A stretch of DNA of 64,000 nucleotides from assembly GCF_000317245.1 (NCBI RefSeq), contig NZ_AJLJ01000063.1, positions 1 to 64,000 of the forward strand, given 5' to 3'. Each line of letters starts with the position of its first letter. The first letter of the stretch is position 1. The notes under the pieces were generated by a model. That model saw nothing but the letters and a program-made list of their open reading frames with translations. It did no database searches and was not told the origin of the DNA. Shown piece by piece: positions 1 through 9,593 of this stretch. The position numbers and the translations under genes were made by a program. This DNA comes from Fischerella muscicola SAG 1427-1 = PCC 73103. GTDB taxonomy: Bacteria > Cyanobacteriota > Cyanobacteriia > Cyanobacteriales > Nostocaceae.

Positions 1-358
1 ATAATTTATTTAATACAGGTACTGCTGGTGCAGCTTGTGAACCAATTTCACCAAGTACAGCAATTGTAATGATACGCGAGTTCTCATCTTGATTTTCTTT
101 AAGGGCTTTGATCACAGATGGAACTGCTTTTGATTTGCACGCTACTAAAGCATTAAAATCAGCAAGCTCACCTTTGTTTAGTTGTTGAATATGTTTTTTA
201 ATCTCTACATCAGTACATTGAGATTGAATTGATGGTGTTTGCGCTTGGGTTTTTGTAGTTATTAAAATAGATAAGCTTATAACCTCTAACAAAGTTAAGG
301 CTATCAAGATAGCTGCTTTAGATTGCCATTTTATCTCGATTTTCTCATATCTGTTCAT
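1..358 (-). CDS. Secreted HEAT-repeat-like protein, C-terminus cut by window edge
   Basis: The frame opens at an ATG at 358 and is still open at base 1, so only about 119 N-terminal residues are visible. Residues ~12-38 are a hydrophobic signal segment ending in a TQAQTPS-type cleavage region. The mature part has a short Cys-containing segment, then paired amphipathic helices (AVPSVIKAL, then AVLGEIGSQAAPAVPVL), the usual pattern of HEAT/PBS-lyase repeats. The N-terminus resembles the two genes upstream on the same strand (409-735 and 757-1137): Lys/Trp start, hydrophobic core, then AQTPS or AQTQS. These three probably form one transcript. HEAT repeats usually mediate protein contacts; the partner is unknown. 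The role outside the cytoplasm is inferred from the signal segment only. Confidence 0.72.
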   Translation of the reverse strand, partial: MNRYEKIEIKWQSKAAILIALTLLEVISLSILITTKTQAQTPSIQSQCTDVEIKKHIQQLNKGELADFNALVACKSKAVPSVIKALKENQDENSRIITIAVLGEIGSQAAPAVPVLNKL

Positions 359-408
359 CTCTTATTTCATCTTTGAATTTGTGAATTATTTGATTCTTTA
401 GTAACCCC

Positions 409-735
409 TTATTGTGGAATATTAGCCGGAGTTTGTACTGAACTATTCCCCTGTCTTTGTACAGGACATTTCCAACTTAATATATTTCTGATTGCTAGTA
501 TTCGACAAATTATGGGTGGTTTTTCTGTGAGGAAATCAGTTACTACATGTCTTATATTAAAAGTATTAAACTTATTGATAGGAATAATTGGCAATTTTTG
601 TTGTTCCAGAGATTCTTCTGACGGTGTTTGAGCCAATATTTTGATATTTGTTAACACAGATAAGCTTGCCGTCCCTATCATAGTTAGAGTAGTTAACATT
701 ACTGCTCTTACATATCTCCAGCCTTTGTTATGCAT
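409..735 (-). CDS. Small secreted protein of unknown function (tandem paralogue 2)
   Basis: A 108-residue protein. The ATG at 735 is supported by a strong Shine-Dalgarno AGGAGG six bases upstream. Residues ~8-36 are a signal peptide-like hydrophobic segment ending ILAQTPS. The C-terminal part contains CRILAIRNILSWKCP, matched in the upstream neighbour by CRIPVLKALLNWKCP. The pattern CRI-x6-L-x-WKCP is therefore shared and may hold a disulfide between its two cysteines. I do not recognise the family. The gene lies 21 nt downstream of 757-1137 and 50 nt upstream of the HEAT-like gene, so an operon is likely. Location is inferred to be periplasmic or extracellular. Confidence 0.65.
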   Translation of the reverse strand: MHNKGWRYVRAVMLTTLTMIGTASLSVLTNIKILAQTPSEESLEQQKLPIIPINKFNTFNIRHVVTDFLTEKPPIICRILAIRNILSWKCPVQRQGNSSVQTPANIPQ

Positions 736-756
736 AACAAACCTCCTGATGGCTGT

Positions 757-1137
757 TCACCTATTTTCGCGTCTTTGAACCTGTGGGTTGACTTGCGTTT
801 TAGTAACCCTCTCTATTGGGACATATACTGGGACATTTACCTCAACACTTCCAGGACACTTCCAATTTAATAGTGCTTTAAGTACTGGTATTCGACACAT
901 TATAAGTTGGTTGTTTGTTAAGTGGTTTAAAGTACTTTCTCCAACAGTCTGAGTACTATTACGGTTCTGCTGAGATGGTTCATAACCTAAGCAGTTTTGA
1001 GAATCATGACATTGAGACGGAACTGATTGGGTTTGAGCATGTGTTTTAATGTTTGTTAATACATATAGGCTTGTGATTGACAATAGAAATAGACTTGTCA
1101 ATAATACTGCTCTGTATTTCCAGTTTTTGCTCAACAC
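757..1137 (-). CDS. Small secreted protein of unknown function (tandem paralogue 1)
   Basis: The frame is open up to a TTG at 1158, but an AGGAGG at 1149-1144 lies inside that extension. It is spaced six bases from the GTG at 1137, so 1137 is the better start (126 residues). A hydrophobic signal segment follows (SLFLLSITSLYVLTNIK) and ends near THAQTQS. The mature part has two cysteines close together (QCHDSQNCLGY) and the C-terminal motif CRIPVLKALLNWKCP shared with the next gene. The tail PVYVPIERVTKTQVNPQVQ is polar and Val/Pro-rich. No known domain is recognised. As the first gene of three co-oriented secreted proteins it is likely nearest the promoter. Confidence 0.62.
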   Translation of the reverse strand: MLSKNWKYRAVLLTSLFLLSITSLYVLTNIKTHAQTQSVPSQCHDSQNCLGYEPSQQNRNSTQTVGESTLNHLTNNQLIMCRIPVLKALLNWKCPGSVEVNVPVYVPIERVTKTQVNPQVQRRENR

Positions 1138-1827
1138 AATAAACCTCCTTACAAACAAGGAGTATGTTTAAATTTTTATTAACATGAGTGATTACAAAAT
1201 AAAGTTATAAGATTCCAGATTTTGCTTACATATTTTGCAAAAATTAATATTTAACGTCTCAAGATAGACGATTTATTTACTTCTTTGCTTGCTGATTTTA
1301 TGGAAATGAGTGCGTGATTTACCGAAATGAGAAGGTAGAATGGCATTTCGAGTGCGTGATTTACTCAAATGAGAAGGTAAAATGGCATTTTGAGTGCGTG
1401 ATCTACTCAAATGAGAAGGTAAAATGGCATTTCGAGAAGGTAAAATGACATTTTGAGTGCGTGATCTACTCAAATGAGAAGGTAGAATGGCATTTCGAGA
1501 AGGTAAAATGACATTTTTAGTAAGCAAAATGCCTTTTTGCCTACTAAAATCGACCTTATATGTTTTATTGATGAAATGACAAGTTATGGCGATTCTCATA
1601 ACACCAACGATAAATCAACTATTCTAAGACTATTTCAGGACGCGATCGCACGATAAATGTTGTCTCGAAAAACCGATAAAATCCTTGGGGGTGAGGGCTA
1701 ACAACAGATAAAATTATTTGCAGATTTACTATAGAGTAAGCAATGCCTATCAAATTCTGCTAATTGCTAAGGATATAAGTAAAAATTCCGTTTAAAATTG
1801 AGAGCCAAATATTTGGAAATAAATATC
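1138..1827. other. Gene-poor stretch with a 21-bp repeat array
   Basis: There is no convincing gene here. A minus-strand open frame across 1273-1599 is almost wholly made of the tandem repeat described separately and has no Shine-Dalgarno, so I treat it as repeat-derived. Bases 1600-1827 hold a HIP1-containing spacer (GCGATCGC near 1643) and the leader of the gene at 1828; no terminator hairpin was recognised. Confidence 0.5.
1308..1517. repeat. Tandem array of ten 21-bp units of two alternating types
   Basis: Ten consecutive 21-bp modules are visible. Type B reads GAGTGCGTGATCTACTCAAA plus T. Type A reads GAGAAGGTAAAATGGCATTT plus C. They follow in the order B A B A B A A B A A. All units begin with GAG. 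Because 21 is divisible by three the array stays open on the minus strand, giving a repetitive Ser/Arg/Leu-rich translation. It shares its 21-bp period, but not its sequence, with the array at 24158-24325. Confidence 0.85.
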
Positions 1828-2100
1828 ATGACAATCAATTTACCTCTGAAATTGTCACACTTGCCTAATAGTCTACCGTTAGATGGTGCTGTCCGCATTG
1901 AGTTAGTAGAAGGAGTGCCGATATTTCGTGCTTCCAGCTTAGTCCAAGGACGAATTGAAGCTTTGTTAATTAAACAAAAAGAATTGGCACTGACTTCAGA
2001 AGAAGAAACAGAATTAGATGAATATGAAGAATTAGACGATTATCTGAGTTTGGTGAATCGGATTATTAGAAATACATCATTAATTCAAAACAAAAGCTAA
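1828..2100 (+). CDS. Small acidic protein upstream of HNH nuclease
   Basis: The frame can be extended to a TTG at 1798, but the ATG at 1828 starts the conserved-looking part and has GGAA about nine bases upstream; 90 residues. It has a short beta-like segment (VRIELVEGVPIFRAS), a helical stretch (LVQGRIEALLIKQKEL) and an acidic run (SEEETELDEYEELDDYL). No known domain is recognised with certainty. The gene ends 18 nt before the HNH endonuclease. Small proteins of this look are found next to HNH genes in other cyanobacteria as far as I recall, so a partner or inhibitor of the nuclease is plausible, but that is inference. Confidence 0.7.
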   Translation: MTINLPLKLSHLPNSLPLDGAVRIELVEGVPIFRASSLVQGRIEALLIKQKELALTSEEETELDEYEELDDYLSLVNRIIRNTSLIQNKS

Positions 2101-2118
2101 TTATAGGAAATTAGAAAT

Positions 2119-2565
2119 TTGTCTGCGAATCGTTATATTAGTGAAGCTACTCAAAATCAAGTCAGACAAAGAGCCAAGTTTGTGTGTGAATATTGTCATG
2201 CGTCGGAACAATGGCAGTATGTCTCTTTCACTGTAGACCATGTGATTCCTATTTCTAAAGGTGGTGCTAACTCAATTGATAATTTAGCTTTGGCCTGTTT
2301 TCATTGCAATCGCAAAAAATCCGATAAAGTTAAAGTATTTGATGAACAGTCGTCATCAGAAGTACCTTTATTTAATCCACGCACTGACAGTTGGCAAGAA
2401 CACTTTATTTGGTCAACAGATACACTTTCTATTATTGGCTTAACACCAACAGGACGCGCCACAGTAACAGCTTTGGAATTTAATCGAACCAGAATCACTA
2501 ATATTCGCGCTGCTGATAGAGAAATTGGACGGCATCCACCACCTGATGACCCAATTCAAAGTTGA
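2119..2565 (+). CDS. HNH endonuclease
   Basis: A 148-residue HNH-family protein. The N-terminal CEYCH supplies the first cysteine pair. The core DHVIPISKGG with the following NLALACFHCNRKKSD gives the His-Asn-His-like active site and second Cys pair of the zinc-binding HNH_5 type. The C-terminal 70 residues (from about PLFNPRTDSW) are typical of cyanobacterial stand-alone HNH proteins and of unknown role. The start is a TTG at 2119 with a weak TAGGAAA upstream; an in-frame stop lies at 2104, so no longer version is possible. It probably nicks or cuts DNA. No methyltransferase is adjacent, so this is not an ordinary restriction system. The co-directional small gene upstream is likely co-transcribed. 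Confidence 0.88.
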   Translation: MSANRYISEATQNQVRQRAKFVCEYCHASEQWQYVSFTVDHVIPISKGGANSIDNLALACFHCNRKKSDKVKVFDEQSSSEVPLFNPRTDSWQEHFIWSTDTLSIIGLTPTGRATVTALEFNRTRITNIRAADREIGRHPPPDDPIQS

Positions 2566-2704
2566 AGGTTTATGTTTAAGTCCCATTACCTCTATTGTAA
2601 ATATGGTAAAAGTTTCCAGTTAGCAGGGAAGTCTTTCTTCGCGGCATAGGTAAAAATATTAAGATGTTGCCTTCAGTATTCCCTGTTTGAATTTCGAGCA
2701 TCTC

Positions 2705-2737
2705 AGATCCCCGACTTTTTTAAAAAGTCGGGGATCT
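2705..2737. repeat. Palindromic repeat AGATCCCCGACTT family, copy 1
   Basis: A 33-bp palindrome with arms AGATCCCCGACTTTTT and its complement. It lies between the converging HNH and amidase genes, and the central T/A runs make it a plausible bidirectional terminator. A second half-copy (AAAAAGTCGGGGATT) overlaps the amidase stop region at 2759-2773. Further copies lie at 6939, 23888, 30140, 53261 and 55570. Confidence 0.9.
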
Positions 2738-2757
2738 AAACTTGCCAGCTGTATCTT

Positions 2758-4572
2758 TTAAAAAGTCGGGGATTTAAACCACTCGACAATACCCTGTGCG
2801 ATCGCTCGTGCTAATTTCTTCTGTTCTTTCTCATCCGTCACCCATTCAAATTCATTGGGGTTACTCATAAAACCCAACTCTAATAATATAGATGGCGCAC
2901 TCGCTGGACGTGTCAAAGCTAAGTTATCCCAAAATACACCGTAGGAAGGGCGCTTTCTATTTTTAACGAGATAATTCTGCATAAATATTGCTAAGTCGTG
3001 CGCTTGGGGATGATACCAAAAAGCTGCTACTCCCTTGGTGTTTTCAGCATCGCCATCGTCGGGGAGAGAGTTGTAATGGATCGAAATAGAAATGGCGGGT
3101 TGTTCTTTGTCAATAATTGCTTGGCGTTGAGGAAGCGAAACTTCTTTGTCATCTTCCCGCGTCATTACTACTGTTGCGCCTCGCTTCACTAATTCATCCC
3201 GCACTAATTTTGACACTTTTAAATTCACATCTTTTTCTAAATACCCATTCGGGCCACTAGCACCCGGTTCTTTCCCCCCGTGTCCTGGATCTAATAATAT
3301 CTTGATTCCCGATAAAGGTTTTTGTTTACTACTTAAAATAGGAGAGTGACGCAAACTCAATACTAAGCTTGTGCCTTCGTACCTGAGCTTGTATCCCCAT
3401 TGTTGATTTTTTTTGAGGTTAAAGGTGTATTGGACTTGCTCTGGCTTGATTTGCTGCCAATCTAGGCGAGAAATTAGGGGGTTATCATCGAGACGAATAA
3501 TATCGGTTTGAGCGGTGGTATTGTAGAGATTAAGGGTGAAAGTTTGATTGCTCTGTTGTACACTCACGGGAACGGGAACTTGCAAAGGAAAAACCATCTC
3601 GGTCATGTTAGGTAGTGGACGATAACCAACACTGCGAATGATTGAGTGTGGAGGTATAGCCCCTGGTATAATAGTTGTTTCTTTACTGTTGATCCAGCTG
3701 CCATAGTCCAAGCGTAACCATTCTCCTTCCCTAGCTGTGACTGCTGCACGTGTACCTTTAGGTAACGGCGTCAGTCGAGAATAATCTGTACTTGGGCCAG
3801 TACGAGCAACACCAGCATCGGCTGTGACTTCCACAACTGGCAATTTTGCTCTTGAAAGGATAGTAATTTTTCCTGCTCCTTCCTGATTGATTGTTTTGCC
3901 ATTCTGTGTCAGTTGAAACTGGGGTCTACCCAAATCTATTTCTTTGGTGTTGTCTGCAACGACTGCATCAGGAGTGGTGTGATCTGCCAATGCTGTAGTG
4001 CAACCCTCATATTTACTAGCACCATTGTTAACAGCAGGTTGATTTCGTCCTGTCAGTGCTGCTGAGTTACCAGGAAGTTGTGCTTGCTGGGGTTGGGGCG
4101 ACAGGGGAATTGTTTGATTACCTAATTTCACAGAGACACTAGCTTTGGGAGTAGCGATCGCGCTAAAACAAATCAGTTCACCCGGAAGTCTCGCAATGTC
4201 AACTGCTGGAGTCAAAGAATCTTTGGCAAAAGCTAAACCTTGTGGTATTTCTGGTTGAGTGGAAAGCCTTGTCACCTGGATCTGAATGGTTTGATTTTGG
4301 TAGTTGATCCTAAAGGTGTTTTCTCCCAGCTGCAAAGGTAAACTAGGGGCAAAATGGCCAGACTGACTGCGCCTAATTGCCTTACCATTGATCAAAACCT
4401 GTCCGGAATTAGGGGCTGTACCAAGGAAAAAAATGCGATCGGCACTTGTTTGGTGCTTGGGAGGGGGATAAACAACTTGGAAAGATGGCTCTTGTGCCAA
4501 GACAACTACGGAGGAAGCGACTATTAAGCCTAATATTACAGATCCTATCAGTGATTTCACGCCAAATTTCAT
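2758..4572 (-). CDS. N-acetylmuramoyl-L-alanine amidase with AMIN-like and SH3-like domains
   Basis: A 604-residue cell-wall hydrolase that cleaves the amide bond between N-acetylmuramic acid and the stem peptide. Residues 1-26 form a signal peptide ending VVLAQ. Residues ~30-105 look like a small beta domain, ~240-305 a bacterial SH3 domain (VARTGPSTDYSRL), and ~320-410 an AMIN-type beta domain. The C-terminal Amidase_3 domain begins near 423. Its zinc ligands are visible as His431 (DPGHGG), Glu446 (YLEKD) and His499 (SIHYNS), with catalytic Glu565 (LLELGF). AmiC-type enzymes open septal peptidoglycan in filamentous cyanobacteria; whether this one does is inference. It is divergent from pyrG with a 125-nt gap. 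Confidence 0.95.
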   Translation of the reverse strand: MKFGVKSLIGSVILGLIVASSVVVLAQEPSFQVVYPPPKHQTSADRIFFLGTAPNSGQVLINGKAIRRSQSGHFAPSLPLQLGENTFRINYQNQTIQIQVTRLSTQPEIPQGLAFAKDSLTPAVDIARLPGELICFSAIATPKASVSVKLGNQTIPLSPQPQQAQLPGNSAALTGRNQPAVNNGASKYEGCTTALADHTTPDAVVADNTKEIDLGRPQFQLTQNGKTINQEGAGKITILSRAKLPVVEVTADAGVARTGPSTDYSRLTPLPKGTRAAVTAREGEWLRLDYGSWINSKETTIIPGAIPPHSIIRSVGYRPLPNMTEMVFPLQVPVPVSVQQSNQTFTLNLYNTTAQTDIIRLDDNPLISRLDWQQIKPEQVQYTFNLKKNQQWGYKLRYEGTSLVLSLRHSPILSSKQKPLSGIKILLDPGHGGKEPGASGPNGYLEKDVNLKVSKLVRDELVKRGATVVMTREDDKEVSLPQRQAIIDKEQPAISISIHYNSLPDDGDAENTKGVAAFWYHPQAHDLAIFMQNYLVKNRKRPSYGVFWDNLALTRPASAPSILLELGFMSNPNEFEWVTDEKEQKKLARAIAQGIVEWFKSPTF

Positions 4573-4667
4573 TAAGATTCACATATCAGTTATCAGTTAG
4601 CTAGAGACGCGAGGAACATCGCGTCTGTACAGTTATTAGTTGGTAACTGTTCACTAATAACTGTTAA

Positions 4668-6335
<1,668 letters not shown>

Positions 6336-6467
6336 CTTTGTTTACAATCAGTCGCTATTTTCCAGAGAATTCACGCACAGCTTTCTGGTAGAGGAAGATT
6401 TATACTCTGCTAAGAAGATGCTTTGCAGGAATATGCTCCTGATATATTCCGGATATGAGGAGACTTT

Positions 6468-6893
6468 GTGGCGTACTGGTTAAAAATTAGTTACGAGAAG
6501 AAGGAATATGTCGTCAATTTTGAACGCGTAAGTGCCTTTTGTTACGAGCAAAACAATCGGGTAACATTTTGGCTACCCGATTGTGCCATTCCAATTGTGA
6601 TCAATCCTCAAACTAACCAGCAAGACTACCAAAAAGTTCTGGAGTATATCCAACACGTCACTGAAGCAGAGTTAGAAAATAGCTACTGGGTAAAAATTCA
6701 CTACGAGAGAAACGAATATGTAATTAATCTCAACTGTATTAGTTCTTTTTGTTATGAACCATCGAATGGTAGAATCACGTTTTGGCTACCAGACGGCATT
6801 ATTCCTATTATTATTAATCCAGTTAGTAACCCAGAATCTTACGAAAAGGTGGTGAGCCACATTCAAAAGACAACTGGGCATTTTTTGTCTTAG
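6468..6893 (+). CDS. Unknown protein made of two tandem ~65-residue repeats
   Basis: The start is a GTG at 6468 with GAGGAG spaced six bases upstream. The 141-residue product consists of two copies of one module. Copy 1 has WLKISYEKKEYVVNF, SAFCYEQNN, VTFWLPDCAIPIVINP and a closing helix. Copy 2 has WVKIHYERNEYVINL, SSFCYEPSN, ITFWLPDGIIPIIINP and a closing helix. Each looks like a small beta-sheet followed by one helix, with a conserved Cys in FCYE. No signal peptide or membrane segment is seen. I do not know the family. It follows pyrG on the same strand, with no evidence for a functional link. Confidence 0.8.
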   Translation: MAYWLKISYEKKEYVVNFERVSAFCYEQNNRVTFWLPDCAIPIVINPQTNQQDYQKVLEYIQHVTEAELENSYWVKIHYERNEYVINLNCISSFCYEPSNGRITFWLPDGIIPIIINPVSNPESYEKVVSHIQKTTGHFLS

Positions 6894-6938
6894 ATTGTAG
6901 TGGCTTGTCCCATTAATTTTGATCAGTTGCGAGTGTTC

Positions 6939-6971
6939 AGATCCCCGACTTTTTTAAAAAGTCGGGGATCT
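6939..6971. repeat. Palindromic repeat AGATCCCCGACTT family, copy 2
   Basis: A 33-bp palindrome identical in its arms to copy 1. It sits between the converging genes 6468-6893 and argD, 20 bases before the argD stop, again placed as a bidirectional terminator would be. Confidence 0.9.
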
Positions 6972-6991
6972 ATAAAACATGTTATCCACTT

Positions 6992-8275
6992 TTATGCTGT
7001 TACAGTCGCCATTGCTTTATCAACAATTTGCAGCGCTGTATCTACTTCTTTTTCACTCACAATCAATGGTGGTACAAACCGGATGACTTTAGGCCCGGCT
7101 GGTACAAGTAACAAACCCTCGTTAATTGCAGCCTTGACGATATCACCTGCGGTAAGTTCAATGTCTGCTGTTAATTCCATACCATTGATCAAACCCCAGC
7201 CGCGTACATCTACAATGTGATGGGGATATTTGCTGGCGATCGCTTTTAAGCCACCTCTAAGCTGTTCACCCCGTTGTTGGACGTTCTGTAAAATATTCTC
7301 TTTTTCCAAAGTCTGACAAACAGTCAAAGCCACACCGCAGGCAAAAGGATTGCCGCCAAAAGTGCTAGCATGTTCACCAGGTTGGAAGACATCGCAGAAT
7401 TTTTTGCTCATCATTGCGCCGATAGGGATACCACCACCCAAACCTTTGGCACTAGTAAAGATATCCGGTTCTACGCCTAGATATTCATAACCCCATAATT
7501 TACCACTGCGCCCCATTCCGACTTGCACTTCATCGAAAATCAGTAGCACGCCCGTCTCATCACAAATTTTCCTTAATTGCTGAAAGTAGGCTATATCCCC
7601 CGGACGAACCCCGCCTTCTCCCTGTAATGGTTCAATCAAAATCGCAGCAACGCGGTAATCACCTTCATCCAACTCACTAATTGCTGCTTCTACCGCCGAA
7701 ATGTCATTGTAAGGTACGTAGTGGAATCCTGGTACTAGGGGATCGAAATTCTTTTGATATTTCGGTTGTCCTGTAGCAGTAATCGTTGCTAATGTCCGTC
7801 CGTGGAAACTGGAGTGAGTAGTGATAATAATCGGACGTTCAATTTGCAACTCTGTGTGAGCGTATTTACGCGCCAACTTAATTGCAGCTTCGTTTGCTTC
7901 TGCCCCGGAATTGCAGAAAAACACGCGATCGGCACAGGAATGTTCAACGAGCCATTTTGCCAATTCTCCCTGTTCGGGAATGTAGTATAAATTAGAGACG
8001 TGATGCAGTTTTTGAATCTGCCGTGTCACCGCTTCTACCATCGCTGGGTGAGCATGTCCCAAGGTGCAAGTGGCAATCCCTGCTACAAAATCGAGATATT
8101 CTCGTCCTTGGGTATCCCAAACGCGGCAGCCTGCACCCCGCTCTAAAGCGAGGGGAAACCGCCCATAGGTAGACATAACAGCTGCATCAAAACTATCAGC
8201 ATCAAAAGCGCTAGATAATGCAGTACCTGACTCTGGAGTAATGGGGTGTTGTTGAATTAGAGTTTCTAGGCTCAC
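6992..8275 (-). CDS. argD: Acetylornithine aminotransferase
   Basis: A 427-residue PLP-dependent class III aminotransferase. It converts N-acetylglutamate semialdehyde to N-acetylornithine in arginine synthesis. Visible signatures include the N-terminal RFPLALERGAGCRVWD, GNPFACGVAL, the phosphate-loop region NSGAEANEAAIKLARK, the cofactor-binding Asp in LIFDEVQVGMGRSG, and the Schiff-base lysine in SAKGLGGGIPIGAM. The start is a GTG at 8275; a shorter product from the Met before STYGRF would lose about 33 residues of variable N-terminus. argJ of the same pathway lies 12 kb away at 20217. The gene is divergent from the potassium channel gene with 141 bases between, so both promoters probably lie there. 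Confidence 0.95.
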   Translation of the reverse strand: MSLETLIQQHPITPESGTALSSAFDADSFDAAVMSTYGRFPLALERGAGCRVWDTQGREYLDFVAGIATCTLGHAHPAMVEAVTRQIQKLHHVSNLYYIPEQGELAKWLVEHSCADRVFFCNSGAEANEAAIKLARKYAHTELQIERPIIITTHSSFHGRTLATITATGQPKYQKNFDPLVPGFHYVPYNDISAVEAAISELDEGDYRVAAILIEPLQGEGGVRPGDIAYFQQLRKICDETGVLLIFDEVQVGMGRSGKLWGYEYLGVEPDIFTSAKGLGGGIPIGAMMSKKFCDVFQPGEHASTFGGNPFACGVALTVCQTLEKENILQNVQQRGEQLRGGLKAIASKYPHHIVDVRGWGLINGMELTADIELTAGDIVKAAINEGLLLVPAGPKVIRFVPPLIVSEKEVDTALQIVDKAMATVTA

Positions 8276-8416
8276 CTGTTTGGCTCCCTAAATTCTTTAT
8301 TGTAGGGTGATTCACTGGTCTGATAGAAATCTGTCAAAATTTCTTATCTTTACCTAATACTTCATCTTAAGCTGACACCCAGTTATCCTCAAAACGAGTG
8401 GCGATGGTGAATAATT

Positions 8417-9481
8417 GTGTACTCAAATCAGGAACAAAAATATCAACGTATCCAAAAAGAGTTAATGGCAGGGGCGATCGCTCTTGCTGGTGTCTTTTTG
8501 ATTGGTACTTTATGGTACGCCCTTGTAGAAGGCTGGTCATGGGAAGATGCAGCATATATGACAGTAATCACCTTAGCTACTGTTGGTTATGGTGAAACCC
8601 ATCCACTAGGAGACAGAGGACGACTATTTACCATCGCCTTAATTTTAATGGGTGTAATTACTATTGGTTACATCGTTAATAGATTTACAGAAGCAGTTAT
8701 TCAAGGCTACTTTCAAGAAAGAATTCGATATCGGCAGGTGCGGCGGACAATGGAATCTTTATCAGGGCATTACATTATCTGCGGATTTAGTCGGACTGGT
8801 CGGCAAATTGCTATAGAATTTCAAGCAGAAGGTGTATCTTTTGTGATTATTGACTCTGATGCTGAATCTGTAAGAAGAGCGCAAGAGCAAGGTTATAGTA
8901 TATACCAGGGTGATGCAACCTTAGATGAAACACTTTTGAGAGTAGGCATAGACAGAGCCATTTGTTTGGTTGCCGCCCTTCCTTCCGATGCAGAAAATTT
9001 ATACACAGTTCTTTCGGCTAAATACCTGAATCCAGGTATTCGTGCGATCGCGAGAGCCAGTACAGAAGAAGCTTTGCAAAAGTTGCAACGCGCTGGTGCA
9101 GATAGTGTGATTTCTCCTTATATAACTGGTGGTAAAAGAATGGCTTCTGCTGCTCTTAGACCCCAAGTTATGGACTTTGTAGATGGAATTATCTCAGGTA
9201 CAGACCGCCAGTTATACATGGAAGAATTTTTGCTCGACCCCAAGGTGTGTCCGATGGTAGGACTGACTCTCGGACAAGCCAGGTTGCGAGGACAAACAGG
9301 TGCATTGATACTTGCTGTGCGACGCAACGATGGTACCCTGATCGGCGGCCCCACTCCTGACACAGTATTTATGCCCGCAGATGTATTAATTGCTATGGGT
9401 ACACCAGAACAACTACGCGCCCTCAATCAACTTCTTGGGCCAATTAGTTCTAAGCAATTGCGGAAACCAAAGAAGAGCTGA
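8417..9481 (+). CDS. Two-TM potassium channel with RCK (TrkA-N/TrkA-C) domain
   Basis: A 354-residue channel subunit. TM1 is at about residues 16-36, a pore helix follows, the selectivity filter TVGYGE is at 55-60, and TM2 is at ~67-88. A cytoplasmic Rossmann-fold RCK domain begins at about 112 (HYIICGFSRTGRQIA), with the acidic nucleotide-binding turn VIIDSDAE. A TrkA-C-like domain covers ~260-340. This is the MthK-like architecture: four subunits form the pore and ligand binding to the RCK ring gates it. Located in the plasma membrane. The start is a GTG at 8417 with GGTGA upstream. No cation-transport partner gene is adjacent. Confidence 0.92.
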   Translation: MYSNQEQKYQRIQKELMAGAIALAGVFLIGTLWYALVEGWSWEDAAYMTVITLATVGYGETHPLGDRGRLFTIALILMGVITIGYIVNRFTEAVIQGYFQERIRYRQVRRTMESLSGHYIICGFSRTGRQIAIEFQAEGVSFVIIDSDAESVRRAQEQGYSIYQGDATLDETLLRVGIDRAICLVAALPSDAENLYTVLSAKYLNPGIRAIARASTEEALQKLQRAGADSVISPYITGGKRMASAALRPQVMDFVDGIISGTDRQLYMEEFLLDPKVCPMVGLTLGQARLRGQTGALILAVRRNDGTLIGGPTPDTVFMPADVLIAMGTPEQLRALNQLLGPISSKQLRKPKKS

Positions 9482-9542
9482 TCGGAGACAAGGGGAGCCA
9501 CTGCGTTGCGCGGGTCTCCCGCGTTAATGACAAATGACCATT

Positions 9543-9572
9543 GTACAGACGCGATGAATCGCGTCTCTCGCG
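9543..9572. repeat. Dispersed palindrome around GAGACGCGATNNATCGCGTCTC
   Basis: A near-palindrome reading ACAGACGCGATGAATCGCGTCTCT downstream of the channel gene, followed at once by a partial repeat of its right arm. Relatives with different loops occur at 4607-4625, 20096-20141, 21613-21640 and 47354-47391. A hairpin-forming dispersed repeat, probably non-coding. Confidence 0.7.
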
Positions 9573-9593
9573 TCTCTAATGACCAATGACTAA

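Noticed and set aside
1273..1599. 108-codon minus-strand frame with repeats such as NAILPSHLSKSRT
   Set aside because: Almost entirely generated by the 21-bp array; no ribosome-binding site; read as a repeat, not a gene.
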